Source of the DNA: Micromonospora musae | GTDB lineage: Bacteria; Actinomycetota; Actinomycetes; Mycobacteriales; Micromonosporaceae | Direction: 5' to 3' | DNA length: 64,000 nucleotides | Assembly (NCBI RefSeq): GCF_003626635.1 | Contig: NZ_RAZT01000013.1 | Location: 124,001-188,000 of the forward strand | Shown: in pieces, positions 52,699-62,243 of the stretch | Layout: each line of letters opens with the position of its first letter | Position numbering within the stretch: the stretch's first letter is position 1 | Notes under the pieces: generated by a model | Told to the model about the DNA's origin: nothing | Seen by the model: the letters and a program-made list of their open reading frames with translations, nothing else | Databases searched by the model: none | Made by a program: the position numbers and the translations under genes

Positions 52699-53745
52699 AT
52701 GGTGGCAGCGCCTGACCGGGAGAAGGCACTCGACCTTGCTCTCGCTCAGATCGACAAGCAGTTCGGCAAGGGCTCGGTGATGCGTCTGGGGGAGCGGCCG
52801 GTCGTCCAGACCGCCGTGATCCCGACCGGTTCCATCGCGCTCGACGTGGCGCTCGGTGTGGGCGGCCTGCCTCGTGGCCGGGTCATCGAGGTCTACGGCC
52901 CGGAGTCCAGCGGTAAGACCACAGTGGCCCTGCACGCGGTGGCCAACGCCCAGCGGGCCGGTGGCATCGCGGCCTTCATCGACGCCGAGCACGCGCTCGA
53001 CCCGGAGTACGCCAAGGCCCTCGGCGTCGACACCGACGCGATGCTGGTGTCCCAGCCGGACACCGGCGAGCAGGCGCTGGAGATCGCGGACATGCTGATC
53101 CGCTCGGGCGCGCTCGACATCATCGTGATCGACTCGGTGGCGGCCCTGGTGCCGCGCGCCGAGATCGAGGGTGAGATGGGCGACAGCCACGTGGGTCTCC
53201 AGGCCCGGCTGATGAGCCAGGCGCTGCGGAAGATCACCGGTGTGCTCAGCAACACCGGCACCACGGCGATCTTCATCAACCAGCTCCGCGAGAAGATCGG
53301 TGTGATGTTCGGCAGCCCGGAGACCACCACCGGTGGACGGGCGCTGAAGTTCTACGCCTCGGTCCGGCTCGACGTCCGCCGCATCGAGAGCCTCAAGGAC
53401 GGCACGGACGTGGTCGGTAACCGCACCCGGGTCAAGGTCGTGAAGAACAAGGTCGCCGCGCCGTTCAAGCAGGCCGAGTTCGACATCATGTACGGCAAGG
53501 GCATCTCCCGCGAGGGCTCGCTGATCGACGTCGGTGTGGAGCAGGCGATCATCCGCAAGTCCGGCGCCTGGTACACCTACGACGGCGACCAGCTCGGCCA
53601 GGGCAAGGAGAAGGCCCGGGAGTTCCTCAAGGAGAACCCGGACGTGGCGGCCGAGATCGAGAAGAAGATCCTCGAGAAGCTCGGCGTCGGGGTCGGCGCG
53701 GGCGACGCCGCCGGTGGCCCGGAGCTGCCGCCGGTCGACTTCTGA
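52699..53745 (+). CDS. recA: DNA recombination protein RecA
   Basis: 348 aa. ATG 52699 (MVAAPDREKALDLALAQIDK) is the usual family start and follows AGGGGTGG; the open frame extends 16 codons upstream. Walker A is GPESSGKTT at about residue 66, Walker B is DIIVIDSVAAL, and the L2 loop is MFGSPETTTGGRALKFYASV. It catalyses strand exchange and LexA cleavage. recX follows after 8 bp. Confidence 0.98.
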   Translation: MVAAPDREKALDLALAQIDKQFGKGSVMRLGERPVVQTAVIPTGSIALDVALGVGGLPRGRVIEVYGPESSGKTTVALHAVANAQRAGGIAAFIDAEHALDPEYAKALGVDTDAMLVSQPDTGEQALEIADMLIRSGALDIIVIDSVAALVPRAEIEGEMGDSHVGLQARLMSQALRKITGVLSNTGTTAIFINQLREKIGVMFGSPETTTGGRALKFYASVRLDVRRIESLKDGTDVVGNRTRVKVVKNKVAAPFKQAEFDIMYGKGISREGSLIDVGVEQAIIRKSGAWYTYDGDQLGQGKEKAREFLKENPDVAAEIEKKILEKLGVGVGAGDAAGGPELPPVDF

Positions 53746-53753
53746 CCTGAACT

Positions 53754-54461
53754 GTGGCAGGACGACGAGCCCGTGCGGGGCGAGGCTGGGATGCCAGCCC
53801 ACCCCGCCCGGGCGACGACCCCAGCACGCCGCGCCCTCGTCGTGGTCGGCGGGGCAGGGCCGAGGAGTCTGATCCGGAGGCGGCGGCGGCTGCGCCCGCC
53901 CCGCCCCGGGACGAGGCCGAGGTTGCCCGGGAGATCTGCCTGCGGCAGCTCGCCGTGCGGCCGCGTACCCGCGCCGAGCTGGCCGGGGCGCTCACGAAGC
54001 GGGGCATCTCCGAGGAGGTGGCCGCTCAGGTCCTCGACCGCTACGACGAGGTCGGCATCATCGACGACGCCGCGTTCGCCCGGGCCTGGGTGAGCAGCCG
54101 GCACGCGGGGCGGGGCCTGGCTCGCCGCGCGCTCGCCAACGAGTTGCGCCAACGCGGCGTCGACGGTGAGGTGGCGAGCGAGGCGCTCGGCGAGCTCAGC
54201 GAGGAGGCCGAGGCGGAGACCGCGCGGGCGCTGGTCGAGCGGAAGCTGCGCACCGCCCGGGGTGAGCCGGACGCGGTCTTCCGCCGCCTGGTGGGGATGC
54301 TGGCCCGCAAGGGCTACCCGCCGGGAGTGGCGATCCGAGCCGTCAAGGAAGCGCTCGCCGCGCAGAGCGCCGAGGCCGCCGAGTTCGCCGAACAGATCGA
54401 CGCGGACGCCCTGGCTGAGGCGGAGGGTGAGATCGAGCGCGACGGTCGGGCGACCGGCTGA
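53754..54461 (+). CDS. recX: RecA regulatory protein RecX
   Basis: 235 aa. An unusually long basic and acidic leader (about 60 residues, Arg/Pro/Ala-rich) precedes the RecX domain of three-helix repeats (EVAREICLRQLAVRPRTRAELAGAL, DDAAFARAWVSSR, ARKGYPPGVAIRAVKEAL). RecX inhibits RecA filament extension. GTG 53754 is 8 bp from the recA stop, so the two are co-transcribed. Confidence 0.95.
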   Translation: MAGRRARAGRGWDASPPRPGDDPSTPRPRRGRRGRAEESDPEAAAAAPAPPRDEAEVAREICLRQLAVRPRTRAELAGALTKRGISEEVAAQVLDRYDEVGIIDDAAFARAWVSSRHAGRGLARRALANELRQRGVDGEVASEALGELSEEAEAETARALVERKLRTARGEPDAVFRRLVGMLARKGYPPGVAIRAVKEALAAQSAEAAEFAEQIDADALAEAEGEIERDGRATG

Positions 54462-54487
54462 CCGGTCTCGCGCTGGCGCGCGGTGAT

Positions 54488-54555
54488 CGACTCGGTTTCC
54501 TTGATGTCGCGGTGTCTGGGCCGCGTGATGCCCCGACTTCAAGGAACCCGAGTCG
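54488..54555. repeat. Palindromic intergenic repeat
   Basis: CGACTCGGTTTCCTTGATGTCG and the near complement CGACTTCAAGGAACCCGAGTCG pair with two mismatches in the core across a 22-nt loop. It shares the core TTCCTTGATGTCG with the element at 36121-36186. Confidence 0.8.
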
Positions 54556-54880
54556 CGGCTGGCGGTTCGGGATGTGACGGGTGGCATCCTCAGGCCGGAA
54601 TCGTGGCCGGGGCGCCGGTCCGGCGGGTGGCGTCTCGACTCGTCCTCAGTGAACTCCCGGTGACCGGCGAGCGAGCTGCCCGACCTCCGCGGTACCTGAG
54701 TCGATCACGCGCGGAATCAGCCCACTGGCGGGACGTGACGTCATGCTCGGCGCCGTGGCGAGCGACGGTGACGGGGCGATGGTCGACCGCCGGTGGTGTT
54801 TGTCCGCTGGTGTCCGGCGCATGGTGAGCGCTGGGTGACGGGGCAACTTCTCTCCGTTCGGGGGGTTTGATCATCACTCC
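54556..54880. other. Long intergenic stretch after recX
   Basis: No credible gene or RNA structure was found between the palindrome and the rny promoter. Open frames here lack homology or RBS support. Confidence 0.5.
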
Positions 54881-54910
54881 TTGACCAGACCACCCCTGGC
54901 GACCTAGCCT
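54881..54910 (+). promoter_or_regulatory. Putative promoter of rny
   Basis: TTGACC and TAGCCT are spaced by 18 nt, about 330 bp upstream of rny, so a long 5' UTR is implied. Confidence 0.5.
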
Positions 54911-55240
54911 CGCCATACAGGCTCACATTGCCCGACCAGCGCAGGCTAAGCGCACAACATAGATCGCGTAACGGAAGAACAACACTTTGGTCGGCTCGCC
55001 CGACCTATGGCGGCAGCTCCGGACAGGCCGGTCCGGAGCTGAAGCGACAACTGCACCAGGCCACCGGCGATGCCCGCGAGCACCGCCGGTGGAGGAAGCT
55101 ACCCACGGCCAGTCGCTCCGGTCGGGCGTCCGAAGCCGCAGGAGCGTGCCTCCGGCACGGTTGCTGCGGCGCCGACGTTCAGGGGAGGCGGCCATGGCGG
55201 GACGGCACAGGTTGACCGGTGGTCCGCGCGGAGTCCCCGC

Positions 55241-57004
55241 ATGAGCGCCTTCGACACGGTGCTCCTGGTCGTGGTCCTGATCCTGACCCTGGTGGTCGTC
55301 GGCGCGCTGACGGTCGGCCTGCGGACCCTGCGCCAGCTGGGCGGCGCCCGACCGGCGGACCCGGCCTTCATCGCCGAGAAGGACCGCCAGGAGCAGTCCC
55401 TGGCGGCGCTGCGCAACGCGGCCGACGAGGCGAACAGCACCATCGACGTGGCGAAGTCCGCGGCGGCTGCGGCGCGCGCCGAGGCCGCGGCCGCGAAGGC
55501 GGAGGCGAAGGCGGCTCGGGCGGAGGCCCGCCGGATGCTCGACGACGCCCGCGCCGAGGCCGACACCGTCCTGGAGCGTGCCCACAAGCAGGCTGAGGCC
55601 GACGCGGAGCAGCTGCGCACGGCCGCCCGCCGCGGCGGCGAGCGGGAGGTCGCGGTGCTCGCCGCGACCACCCGCGAGCAGGCCGCCGAGGTGGACCGAC
55701 GGGCGGCCCGGATGGACGAGCGGGAGCGCCTGCACACCGAGGAGGTCGAGCGGCTCGCCGAGCGCGAGCGGCAGCTGAGCGCCGCGAGCGCCGCGCTGGC
55801 CGCCCGAGATGCCGCGCTCGACCAGCGGGAGGCCGGCCTCGCCGAGGCGGAGCTGCATCGTCGCCGCGAGCTGGAGCGGGTCGCAGGGCTCACCGCCGAG
55901 GCCGCCCGAACGGAGCTGATCGAGGCGATCGAGGGCCAGGCCAAGCGGGAGGCGGCGCTGCTGGTCCGCGACATCGAGGCCGACGCGCGGGGCACCGCCG
56001 AGCAGCGGGCCCGCCACATAGTCGTGGACGCGATCCAGCGGGTGGCCAGCGAGCAGACCGCGGAGAGCGTGGTCAGCGTCCTGCACCTGCCCGGGGACGA
56101 GATGAAGGGCCGGATCATCGGCCGGGAGGGGCGCAACATCCGCGCCTTCGAGTCGGTGACCGGCGTCAACCTCATCATCGACGACACCCCGGAGGCGGTG
56201 CTGCTCTCCTGCTTCGACCCGGTCCGCCGCGAGGTCGGGCGGCTCACCCTGGAGAAGCTGGTGCTCGACGGGCGGATCCACCCGCACCGGATCGAGGAGG
56301 TCTACGACCTGGCCCGGCAGGAGGTCGAGCAGCTCTGCCGGCGGGCCGCCGAGGACGCGCTCGTCGAGGTCGGCATCACCGAGATCCACCCGGAGCTGAT
56401 CACCCTGCTGGGCCGGCTGCGCTACCGGACGTCGTACGGGCAGAACGTGCTCAAGCACCTCGTCGAGACCGCTCACATCGCCGGCGTCATGGCCGCCGAG
56501 CTGCGCCTGGACGTGCCGCTCATCAAGCGGTCCGCGTTCCTGCACGACATCGGCAAGGCGCTCACCCACGAGGTGGAGGGGAGTCACGCCATCATCGGCG
56601 CCGACCTGGCCCGCAAGTACGGCGAGAGCGAAGAGGTGGTGCACGCAATCGAGGCGCACCACAACGAGGTGCAGCCGCAGACCATCGAGGCGGTGCTCAC
56701 CCAGGCCTCCGACGCCTGCTCCGGCGGTCGGCCGGGCGCGCGGCGGGAGAGCCTGGAGGCGTACGTCAAGCGCCTGGAGCGGATCGAGGAGATCGCCGGC
56801 GGCAAGGGCGGGGTGGAGAAGGTCTTCGCCATGCAGGCCGGCCGCGAGATTCGGGTGATGGTCAAGCCGGAGCACGTGGACGACATCGGCGCGGCTGTGC
56901 TCGCCCGGGACGTGGCCAAGCAGATCGAGGAGGAGCTGACCTACCCCGGTCAGATCCGGGTGACGGTGGTCCGCGAGTCCCGGGTCACCGAGATCGCCCG
57001 CTGA
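55241..57004 (+). CDS. rny: Ribonuclease Y
   Basis: 587 aa membrane-anchored endoribonuclease. Residues 1-25 form the membrane helix, and 45-260 a long coiled coil rich in Glu/Ala/Arg. The KH domain (MKGRIIGREGRNIRAFE) and HD domain (SAFLHDIGKALTHEVEGSH) follow. ATG 55241 with GGAG 7 nt upstream is the natural start; the open frame upstream is spurious. The position behind recA-recX is typical of actinobacteria that have RNase Y. It acts alongside RNase J. Confidence 0.96.
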   Translation: MSAFDTVLLVVVLILTLVVVGALTVGLRTLRQLGGARPADPAFIAEKDRQEQSLAALRNAADEANSTIDVAKSAAAAARAEAAAAKAEAKAARAEARRMLDDARAEADTVLERAHKQAEADAEQLRTAARRGGEREVAVLAATTREQAAEVDRRAARMDERERLHTEEVERLAERERQLSAASAALAARDAALDQREAGLAEAELHRRRELERVAGLTAEAARTELIEAIEGQAKREAALLVRDIEADARGTAEQRARHIVVDAIQRVASEQTAESVVSVLHLPGDEMKGRIIGREGRNIRAFESVTGVNLIIDDTPEAVLLSCFDPVRREVGRLTLEKLVLDGRIHPHRIEEVYDLARQEVEQLCRRAAEDALVEVGITEIHPELITLLGRLRYRTSYGQNVLKHLVETAHIAGVMAAELRLDVPLIKRSAFLHDIGKALTHEVEGSHAIIGADLARKYGESEEVVHAIEAHHNEVQPQTIEAVLTQASDACSGGRPGARRESLEAYVKRLERIEEIAGGKGGVEKVFAMQAGREIRVMVKPEHVDDIGAAVLARDVAKQIEEELTYPGQIRVTVVRESRVTEIAR

Positions 57005-57096
57005 CGGGGCGCCCTTGAAGAACCACGGCGGCTCCCCGGACATGCCGGAGCCCGGCAGCGCTCCGCAGCGGTGTGCAGCCGGTTGAGCCGCTCGTC

Positions 57097-57133
57097 GGCA
57101 CCGCCGCTGCCCTGGTGCGGGAGCGGCGGTGCC
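57097..57133. terminator. Bidirectional hairpin terminator
   Basis: GGCACCGCCGCT pairs with AGCGGCGGTGCC across 13 nt between the convergent rny and the small membrane protein gene. Confidence 0.8.
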
Positions 57134-57138
57134 GATGA

Positions 57139-57447
57139 TCATGGACGGCGGGCGGACCGGAGGGTGAGCGCCGTGCAGGCCACCGCGACGGCCAGACAGA
57201 GGAACACGATCGGGTTGACGTACGCGGGAACCAGATCCGTTGTGGTGCCGTCCGCGTAGCGGCAGAGGTGCCGCAGTGGCAGCCAGTCGGCGCTGGTCGA
57301 GGTGGAGTCCAATGGCTTGGCGGGGCAGTACTCACTGGTGGCACGGAGGTCGAGGAAGTGCCCCGCCCACACTCCGTGCAGGTAGACGGCTACGGCAGCG
57401 GACGGCGCCGCCACCATTCCGAGGGCGACCCGGGCGACAGTGTTCAT
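57139..57447 (-). CDS. Small membrane protein of unknown function
   Basis: 102 aa with a membrane helix at each end (about residues 5-27 and 76-95) and a short external loop holding two Cys (SEYCPAK and RHLCRYADG), which may form a disulfide. I recognise no family. Confidence 0.72.
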   Translation of the reverse strand: MNTVARVALGMVAAPSAAVAVYLHGVWAGHFLDLRATSEYCPAKPLDSTSTSADWLPLRHLCRYADGTTTDLVPAYVNPIVFLCLAVAVACTALTLRSARRP

Positions 57448-57518
57448 CGACTTGGATTCTGCCTCCCGCGTGGGGCGCTCAGTCGTAGGGCGGGTGCCCG
57501 GGTTGGGAGAACAGATAC

Positions 57519-57555
57519 GTGAAGGGCCGGCCCCGAACTGCGGGCCGGCCCTTCA
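57519..57555 (-). terminator. Terminator of the glu operon
   Basis: GTGAAGGGCCGGCCC pairs with GGGCCGGCCCTTCAC across 8 nt, 17 bp past the stop of gluD. Confidence 0.85.
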
Positions 57556-57571
57556 CGCCGTCAGGTGGGCG

Positions 57572-58540
57572 TCAGATTCCCTGGCCGGAGCTCTCCGACT
57601 GGGAGGCCAGCGCCGCGGGCGGCGGGTTCTGCGCCGGGGTGCCGGCCGTCTTGCGGCCCCGGGCGAGGCGGCGCTGCACGTACTGGGCGAGCTTCGACAG
57701 CGAGTAGTTGACCGCGATGAAGAGCACGGCGATCACCACGTACACCTGGATCGGGTTTTCCAGGGCGCCGATGATCTGCTTGCCGATGTTCAGGGTCTCC
57801 TCGTAGCTGATGATGAAGCCGAGCGAGGTGTCCTTGAGCACCACGACCAGCTGGCTGATCAGCGCGGGGAGCATGATCCGGAACGCCTGCGGCAGCAGGA
57901 TCATCCGGGTCGTCTGCAGCGGCGAGAGACCGATCGCGGCGGCCGACTCGGCCTGGCCGCCGGGCAGACCCTCCATGCCGGAGCGGAGGATCTCGCCGAT
58001 CACCACCGAGTTGTAGATGGTGAGGCCGATGACCAGGTACCAGAGCGTCTCGAAGGTGACGCCGAACTCGGGGAAGCCGCGCGCCACGAAGAAGATGGTG
58101 ATGACGACGGGGAGCCCGCGGAACACCTCGACGCAGACCCGGGTGACCGCCGACAGCACGAGGCTCAGCCCGCGCAGCAGGTACGACAGCGGCGTGGCGA
58201 GCCCGGTGAACCGGCGCTGGGTCAGGCTCTTGAGCTGGATCCGCAGCACCGCCAGGAGCGTGCCGACCACCAGCGAGGAGGCGATCGCGAGCACCGCCGC
58301 GATCAGGGTGTTCTTGAGGCCGAGCCCGATCCGCTTCCAGACCAGCGAGAAGTTCTCGTTGGAGGGGTCGACGAGCGGCCCCCACAGCTCCATCGAGAAC
58401 TGGCCCTTGTCGTCCAACGGCCGGTAGATCAGAAAGTACACGCCGACGGCCACCAGCACGATGGCGACGAGGCTGCTGACGAGGGTGATCCGGCGCTGCC
58501 GGGGCCCGGGTACGTCGTAGAGGACGGTCTGCTGGCTCAT
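57572..58540 (-). CDS. gluD: Glutamate ABC transporter permease GluD
   Basis: 322 aa permease of the HisM/GlnP type. After one long N-terminal helix the family permease domain has VARGFPEFGVTFETLWYLVIG and the EAA-like loop AESAAAIGLSPLQTTRMILLP. It is longer than GluC because of an N-terminal extension of about 100 residues. ATGA overlap with gluC. Confidence 0.93.
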   Translation of the reverse strand: MSQQTVLYDVPGPRQRRITLVSSLVAIVLVAVGVYFLIYRPLDDKGQFSMELWGPLVDPSNENFSLVWKRIGLGLKNTLIAAVLAIASSLVVGTLLAVLRIQLKSLTQRRFTGLATPLSYLLRGLSLVLSAVTRVCVEVFRGLPVVITIFFVARGFPEFGVTFETLWYLVIGLTIYNSVVIGEILRSGMEGLPGGQAESAAAIGLSPLQTTRMILLPQAFRIMLPALISQLVVVLKDTSLGFIISYEETLNIGKQIIGALENPIQVYVVIAVLFIAVNYSLSKLAQYVQRRLARGRKTAGTPAQNPPPAALASQSESSGQGI

Positions 58541-59244
58541 CGGGCCACCGCCTGCCGCTTCTCGATCCGGTCGAGGAGCGCGCCGAGGGGGACGGTCATG
58601 ATCAGGTATCCGATCGAGATGCCGATGGCGACGGGGATGAAGGCGTAGCCCTCGGCCCCGGTGAGCTGGTCGGCGGTGGCCGACAGATCACCGACCACGC
58701 CGAAGAAGCCGATCAGCGCCGAGTTCTTGATCATCGCGATGATCACCGAACCGAGCGGCACGATCGAGGCCTTCCAGGACTGGGGCAGCACCACGTAGCG
58801 CAGGTTCTGTCCGAAGGTCAGGCCCAGCGACCGGGCGGCCTCGGCCTGACCGGCCGGCACCGCGTTGACCCCCGAGCGCAGCGCCTCGCAGACGAACGCC
58901 GCGGTGTAGAGCACCAGCGCGATCAGCGCGAAGCGGAAGTAGGGCAGGTCCGTGCCGAGCCGGTTGAAGAGCGAGTCGAGGACCGGGATTCGCAGGAAGT
59001 CCGCGTTCGAGCCGAGCGCCGGCAGGCCGAACGCGGCGAAGAACATGACCACGGTGAGTGGCAGGTTCCGGAAGGTGTTCACGTACGCGGTGCCGACGGC
59101 TCGCAGCGGCGGTACGGGTGAGATGCGGAGCACCGCCACGACGGCGCCCAGGATCAGGGCGCCGATCGCGGCGAGTACGCAGATCTGGAGGGTGAGCCAG
59201 AAGCCCCCCGCGAAGACGTCGAACTTGTCGATGAGCACACTCAC
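58537..59244 (-). CDS. gluC: Glutamate ABC transporter permease GluC
   Basis: 235 aa, five-helix permease of polar amino acid importers. Signature blocks are AYVNTFRNLPLTVVMFFAAFG and AEAARSLGLTFGQNLRYVVLPQSWKASIVP. It pairs with GluD. It lies between gluB and gluD and overlaps gluD. Confidence 0.94.
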   Translation of the reverse strand: MSVLIDKFDVFAGGFWLTLQICVLAAIGALILGAVVAVLRISPVPPLRAVGTAYVNTFRNLPLTVVMFFAAFGLPALGSNADFLRIPVLDSLFNRLGTDLPYFRFALIALVLYTAAFVCEALRSGVNAVPAGQAEAARSLGLTFGQNLRYVVLPQSWKASIVPLGSVIIAMIKNSALIGFFGVVGDLSATADQLTGAEGYAFIPVAIGISIGYLIMTVPLGALLDRIEKRQAVAR

Positions 59245-59285
59245 GGGTCGGACTTCCTCCCCACCCTCCGGATCAACGGGTCAGA

Positions 59286-60170
59286 TCAGTAGCGGTTGAT
59301 GGTCGGCGCGCTGCCCAGCTCGGCGCCGAACTTGCCGGCGGTGTCGTCCCAGGCCTTCTGCCAGCTGCCGTCGCCGTACGCCTTCTCCAGCGTGTCGTTG
59401 ACGAAGGTGCGGAAGTCGGTGTCTTCCTTCTTCACGCCGATGCCGTACGGCTCCTTGGTGAAGTTCTCGCCGGCCAGCTTGAACGAGGCCTCGTCCTTGG
59501 CGATGTAGCCGAGCAGGATCACGTTGTCGGTGGTCACCGCGTCGACCTGGCCGCCCTTGAGGGCGTCCCGGCACTTGTCGTAGGTGTCGAAGAGCACCAG
59601 CTGGGTGGCGACGTCCTTGACGTGCTTCTTGATCTCCTCGGCCGGGGTGGAGCCGGTGACCGAGCAGACCTTCTTGGCGCCGTCCTTGAAGGAGTCCGGG
59701 CCGGTGATCGTGGTGTCGTCCTTCTTCACCATGATGTTCTGGCCGGCCTCGTAGTACGGGCCCGCGAAGGCGACGCGCTCCTTGCGCTTGTCGTTGATCG
59801 TGTAGGTCGCGGCGACGAGGTCGACCGTGCCGTTGACGATGACGTCCTCACGGACCTTCGAGGGGGCCTCGACCCACTCGATCTTGTCCTCGGGGATGCC
59901 GAGCTCCTTGGCGATGATCTTCGCGACCTCGACGTCGAAGCCCTCCGGCTTGCCCGACAGGCCCTTGAGGCCGAAGCCCGGCTGGTCGAACTTGGTGCCG
60001 ATCTTGATGGCCTGGGCCTTGTTGAGCCGCTCCATCGTGCTGCCGGCCGCGAACGACTTGGTCTCCCCGCCGCTGCCGGTACCTTCACCGGACCCGTTGT
60101 CGCCACAGGCAGCCAGCCCGAGGGCGAGGGTCGCGGCCGCCGCGACCGCCGCCACGCGCTTCATACGCAT
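59286..60170 (-). CDS. gluB: Glutamate-binding lipoprotein GluB
   Basis: 294 aa. Lipobox LAAC at about residues 19-22 anchors it to the membrane. The mature part has the periplasmic binding fold: GTKFDQPGFGLKGLSGKPEGFDVEVAKIIAKELG, and VDLVAATYTINDKRKERVAFA. ATG 60170 follows AAGGAGAAG. It feeds GluC/GluD. Confidence 0.95.
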   Translation of the reverse strand: MRMKRVAAVAAAATLALGLAACGDNGSGEGTGSGGETKSFAAGSTMERLNKAQAIKIGTKFDQPGFGLKGLSGKPEGFDVEVAKIIAKELGIPEDKIEWVEAPSKVREDVIVNGTVDLVAATYTINDKRKERVAFAGPYYEAGQNIMVKKDDTTITGPDSFKDGAKKVCSVTGSTPAEEIKKHVKDVATQLVLFDTYDKCRDALKGGQVDAVTTDNVILLGYIAKDEASFKLAGENFTKEPYGIGVKKEDTDFRTFVNDTLEKAYGDGSWQKAWDDTAGKFGAELGSAPTINRY

Positions 60171-60227
60171 ACTCTTCTCCTTCTTCGACGAAGCCCGCCG
60201 ACGGATGGCGCGCTCCTGGGTGGACGC

Positions 60228-60983
60228 CTAGTGCGTGAGGATCTTGGAGAGGAAGTCCTTGGCCCGCTCGCTGCGCGGGTTGGCGAAGAACTCGGCCGGC
60301 GGAGCATCCTCCACCAGCTGGCCGTCGGCCATGAAGATGACCCGGTTGGCCGCGTGCCGTGCGAAGCCCATCTCGTGGGTGACCACGACCATCGTCATGC
60401 CGTCGCTCGCCAGCGACGTCATCACGTCCAGCACCTCGCCGACCATCTCCGGGTCCAGCGCGCTGGTGGGCTCGTCGAAGAGCATCGCCTTGGGCTGCAT
60501 GGCCAGCGCGCGGGCGATCGCCGCCCGCTGCTGCTGGCCGCCGGAGAGCTGGGCCGGGAACTTGTCGGCCTGGTTGGCGATGCCGACCCGGTCGAGCAGC
60601 GCCATGGCGCGCTCCCGGGCCACCGCGGGCTTCTCCTTGCGGACCTTGATCGGACCGAGGGTCACGTTCTCCAGGATGGTCTTGTGCGCGAAGAGGTTGA
60701 ACGACTGGAAGACCATGCCGACCTCGCTGCGCAGCTTGGCGAGGGCCTTGCCCTCAGCCGGCAGGGGCTGCCCGTCGAAGGTGATGGCGCCGGAGTTGAT
60801 CGGTTCCAGCCGGTTGATGGTCCGACACAGCGTCGACTTGCCCGAGCCGGACGGTCCGATCACCACGACCACCTCGCCGCGGCCGACCGAGAGCGAGACC
60901 TCGTCGAGCACGTGCAGCGGCCCGAACCACTTGTTGACCGAGTCCAGCACGATGAGCGGTTCGCCCGTCGTCACGTAGTCCAC
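60228..60983 (-). CDS. gluA: Glutamate ABC transporter ATP-binding protein GluA
   Basis: About 251 aa ABC ATPase. Walker A is GPSGSGKST, the signature is LSGGQQQRAAIARALAM, and Walker B is AMLFDEPTSALDPEM. GTG 60983 is chosen for length compared with C. glutamicum GluA; GTG 60974 would also fit, and an upstream ATG at 61061 is unlikely. First gene of gluABCD. In C. glutamicum the same operon also lies next to recX. Confidence 0.94.
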   Translation of the reverse strand: MDYVTTGEPLIVLDSVNKWFGPLHVLDEVSLSVGRGEVVVVIGPSGSGKSTLCRTINRLEPINSGAITFDGQPLPAEGKALAKLRSEVGMVFQSFNLFAHKTILENVTLGPIKVRKEKPAVARERAMALLDRVGIANQADKFPAQLSGGQQQRAAIARALAMQPKAMLFDEPTSALDPEMVGEVLDVMTSLASDGMTMVVVTHEMGFARHAANRVIFMADGQLVEDAPPAEFFANPRSERAKDFLSKILTH

Positions 60984-61178
60984 CGTCCCTGTCGTCTCCC
61001 GCTCGGGGCCGGTTGACCCCTGGTTGGGCAACTGTAGGCGGCGAGTTGTGGCGGAATGCAACTCAGTTGGTCACGGAGCGGTAACACCCACCGCGGCCGG
61101 CGTCGAGTGTCCGGTTTCGACCAGGCGACTTGTCCGGCACCTGTAGCGGTGACCTTCCGACGCGGCGATCATGTGTGA

Positions 61179-62168
61179 ATGACCGAACCGGTACGGCTGA
61201 CCCGATACGCCCGAGGCGGCGGCTGCGCGTGCAAGATCCCACCCGGTGAGCTCGAAGCGATGGTCGCCGGGCTCGCACCCGCGACCGGCACCGCCGAGCT
61301 GCTGGTCGGCCTGGACCACGGCGACGACGCCGCCGTGGTCCGCCTGGACGAGCGGACCGGCCTCGTCGCCACCGCCGACTTCTTCACCCCGGTCGTCGAC
61401 GACGCCTACGACTGGGGGCGTATCGCCGCGGCCAACGCGCTCTCCGATGTGTACGCGATGGGCGGTACCCCGCTGGTGGCGCTGAACCTGCTCTGCTGGC
61501 CCCGGGACGTACTGCCGATGGAGTTGGCCCGTGAGGTGCTGCGCGGCGGGCAGGACGTGGCCCGCGAGGCGGGTTGCCATCTCGCCGGCGGGCACAGCGT
61601 CGACGACGACGGCCCGAAGTACGGGCTGGCGGTCACCGGGGTGGTCCGGCCGGAGGAGCTGATCACGCTGGAGGCCGGCCGGCCGGGGCAGCCGTTGTCG
61701 CTGACCAAGCCGCTCGGCGTCGGGGTACTGAACACCCGGCACAAGGCCACGGGTGAGGTGTTCGCCGAGGCGGTCGCCTCGATGAGCGCGCTGAACCGGG
61801 ACGCCGCCCGCGCGGCGGTCGCCGCGGGGATCCGGTGCGGCACGGACGTGACGGGCTTCGGTCTGCTCGGGCACGCCTCGAAGCTGGCCCGGGCCAGCGG
61901 CCTCACCGTGGCGATCGACGCGGCCCGGGTGCCGTACCTGGCGGGCGCCCGAGAGGCGGTGCGGGACGGATACGTCAGTGGCGGAAGCCGCCGCAACCTG
62001 GAGTGGGTCACCCCGTGGACCGACTTCGGCGCGGCGGGAGAGGAGGAGCGGCTGCTGCTGGCCGACGCCCAGACCTCCGGCGGACTGCTGGTGGCGGGGG
62101 AGCTGCCCGGTGCCGCGGTGGTCGGTGAACTGCTGCCGCGCGGCGAGCAGCTGGTCGTCCTCCGCTGA
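61179..62168 (+). CDS. selD: Selenide, water dikinase
   Basis: 329 aa, makes selenophosphate from selenide and ATP. The N-terminal catalytic motif GGGCACKIPP has Cys at the position that is Cys or Sec in the family (Cys16) and the essential Lys19. The ATP loop DDAAVVRL and ADFFTPVVDD follow, with VTGFGLLGHASKL near the end. No selA, selB or selenoprotein gene is seen in the window, so the downstream use of selenophosphate is unknown. Confidence 0.95.
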   Translation: MTEPVRLTRYARGGGCACKIPPGELEAMVAGLAPATGTAELLVGLDHGDDAAVVRLDERTGLVATADFFTPVVDDAYDWGRIAAANALSDVYAMGGTPLVALNLLCWPRDVLPMELAREVLRGGQDVAREAGCHLAGGHSVDDDGPKYGLAVTGVVRPEELITLEAGRPGQPLSLTKPLGVGVLNTRHKATGEVFAEAVASMSALNRDAARAAVAAGIRCGTDVTGFGLLGHASKLARASGLTVAIDAARVPYLAGAREAVRDGYVSGGSRRNLEWVTPWTDFGAAGEEERLLLADAQTSGGLLVAGELPGAAVVGELLPRGEQLVVLR

Positions 62169-62217
62169 GGGGTGTCCGGGGGGCTCGTCCGACGTGATTC
62201 CGGGCGTCTGACGGCCC

Positions 62218-62243
62218 GGTGCGGCGGCGCGGGAAGCCGCACC
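62218..62243 (+). terminator. Hairpin terminator after selD
   Basis: GGTGCGGC pairs with GCCGCACC across 10 nt, 50 bp past the selD stop. Confidence 0.65.

Noticed and set aside
61060..61178. A tRNA-Sec gene next to selD
   Set aside because: I looked for a long acceptor arm and a TCA anticodon loop on both sides of selD and found none.
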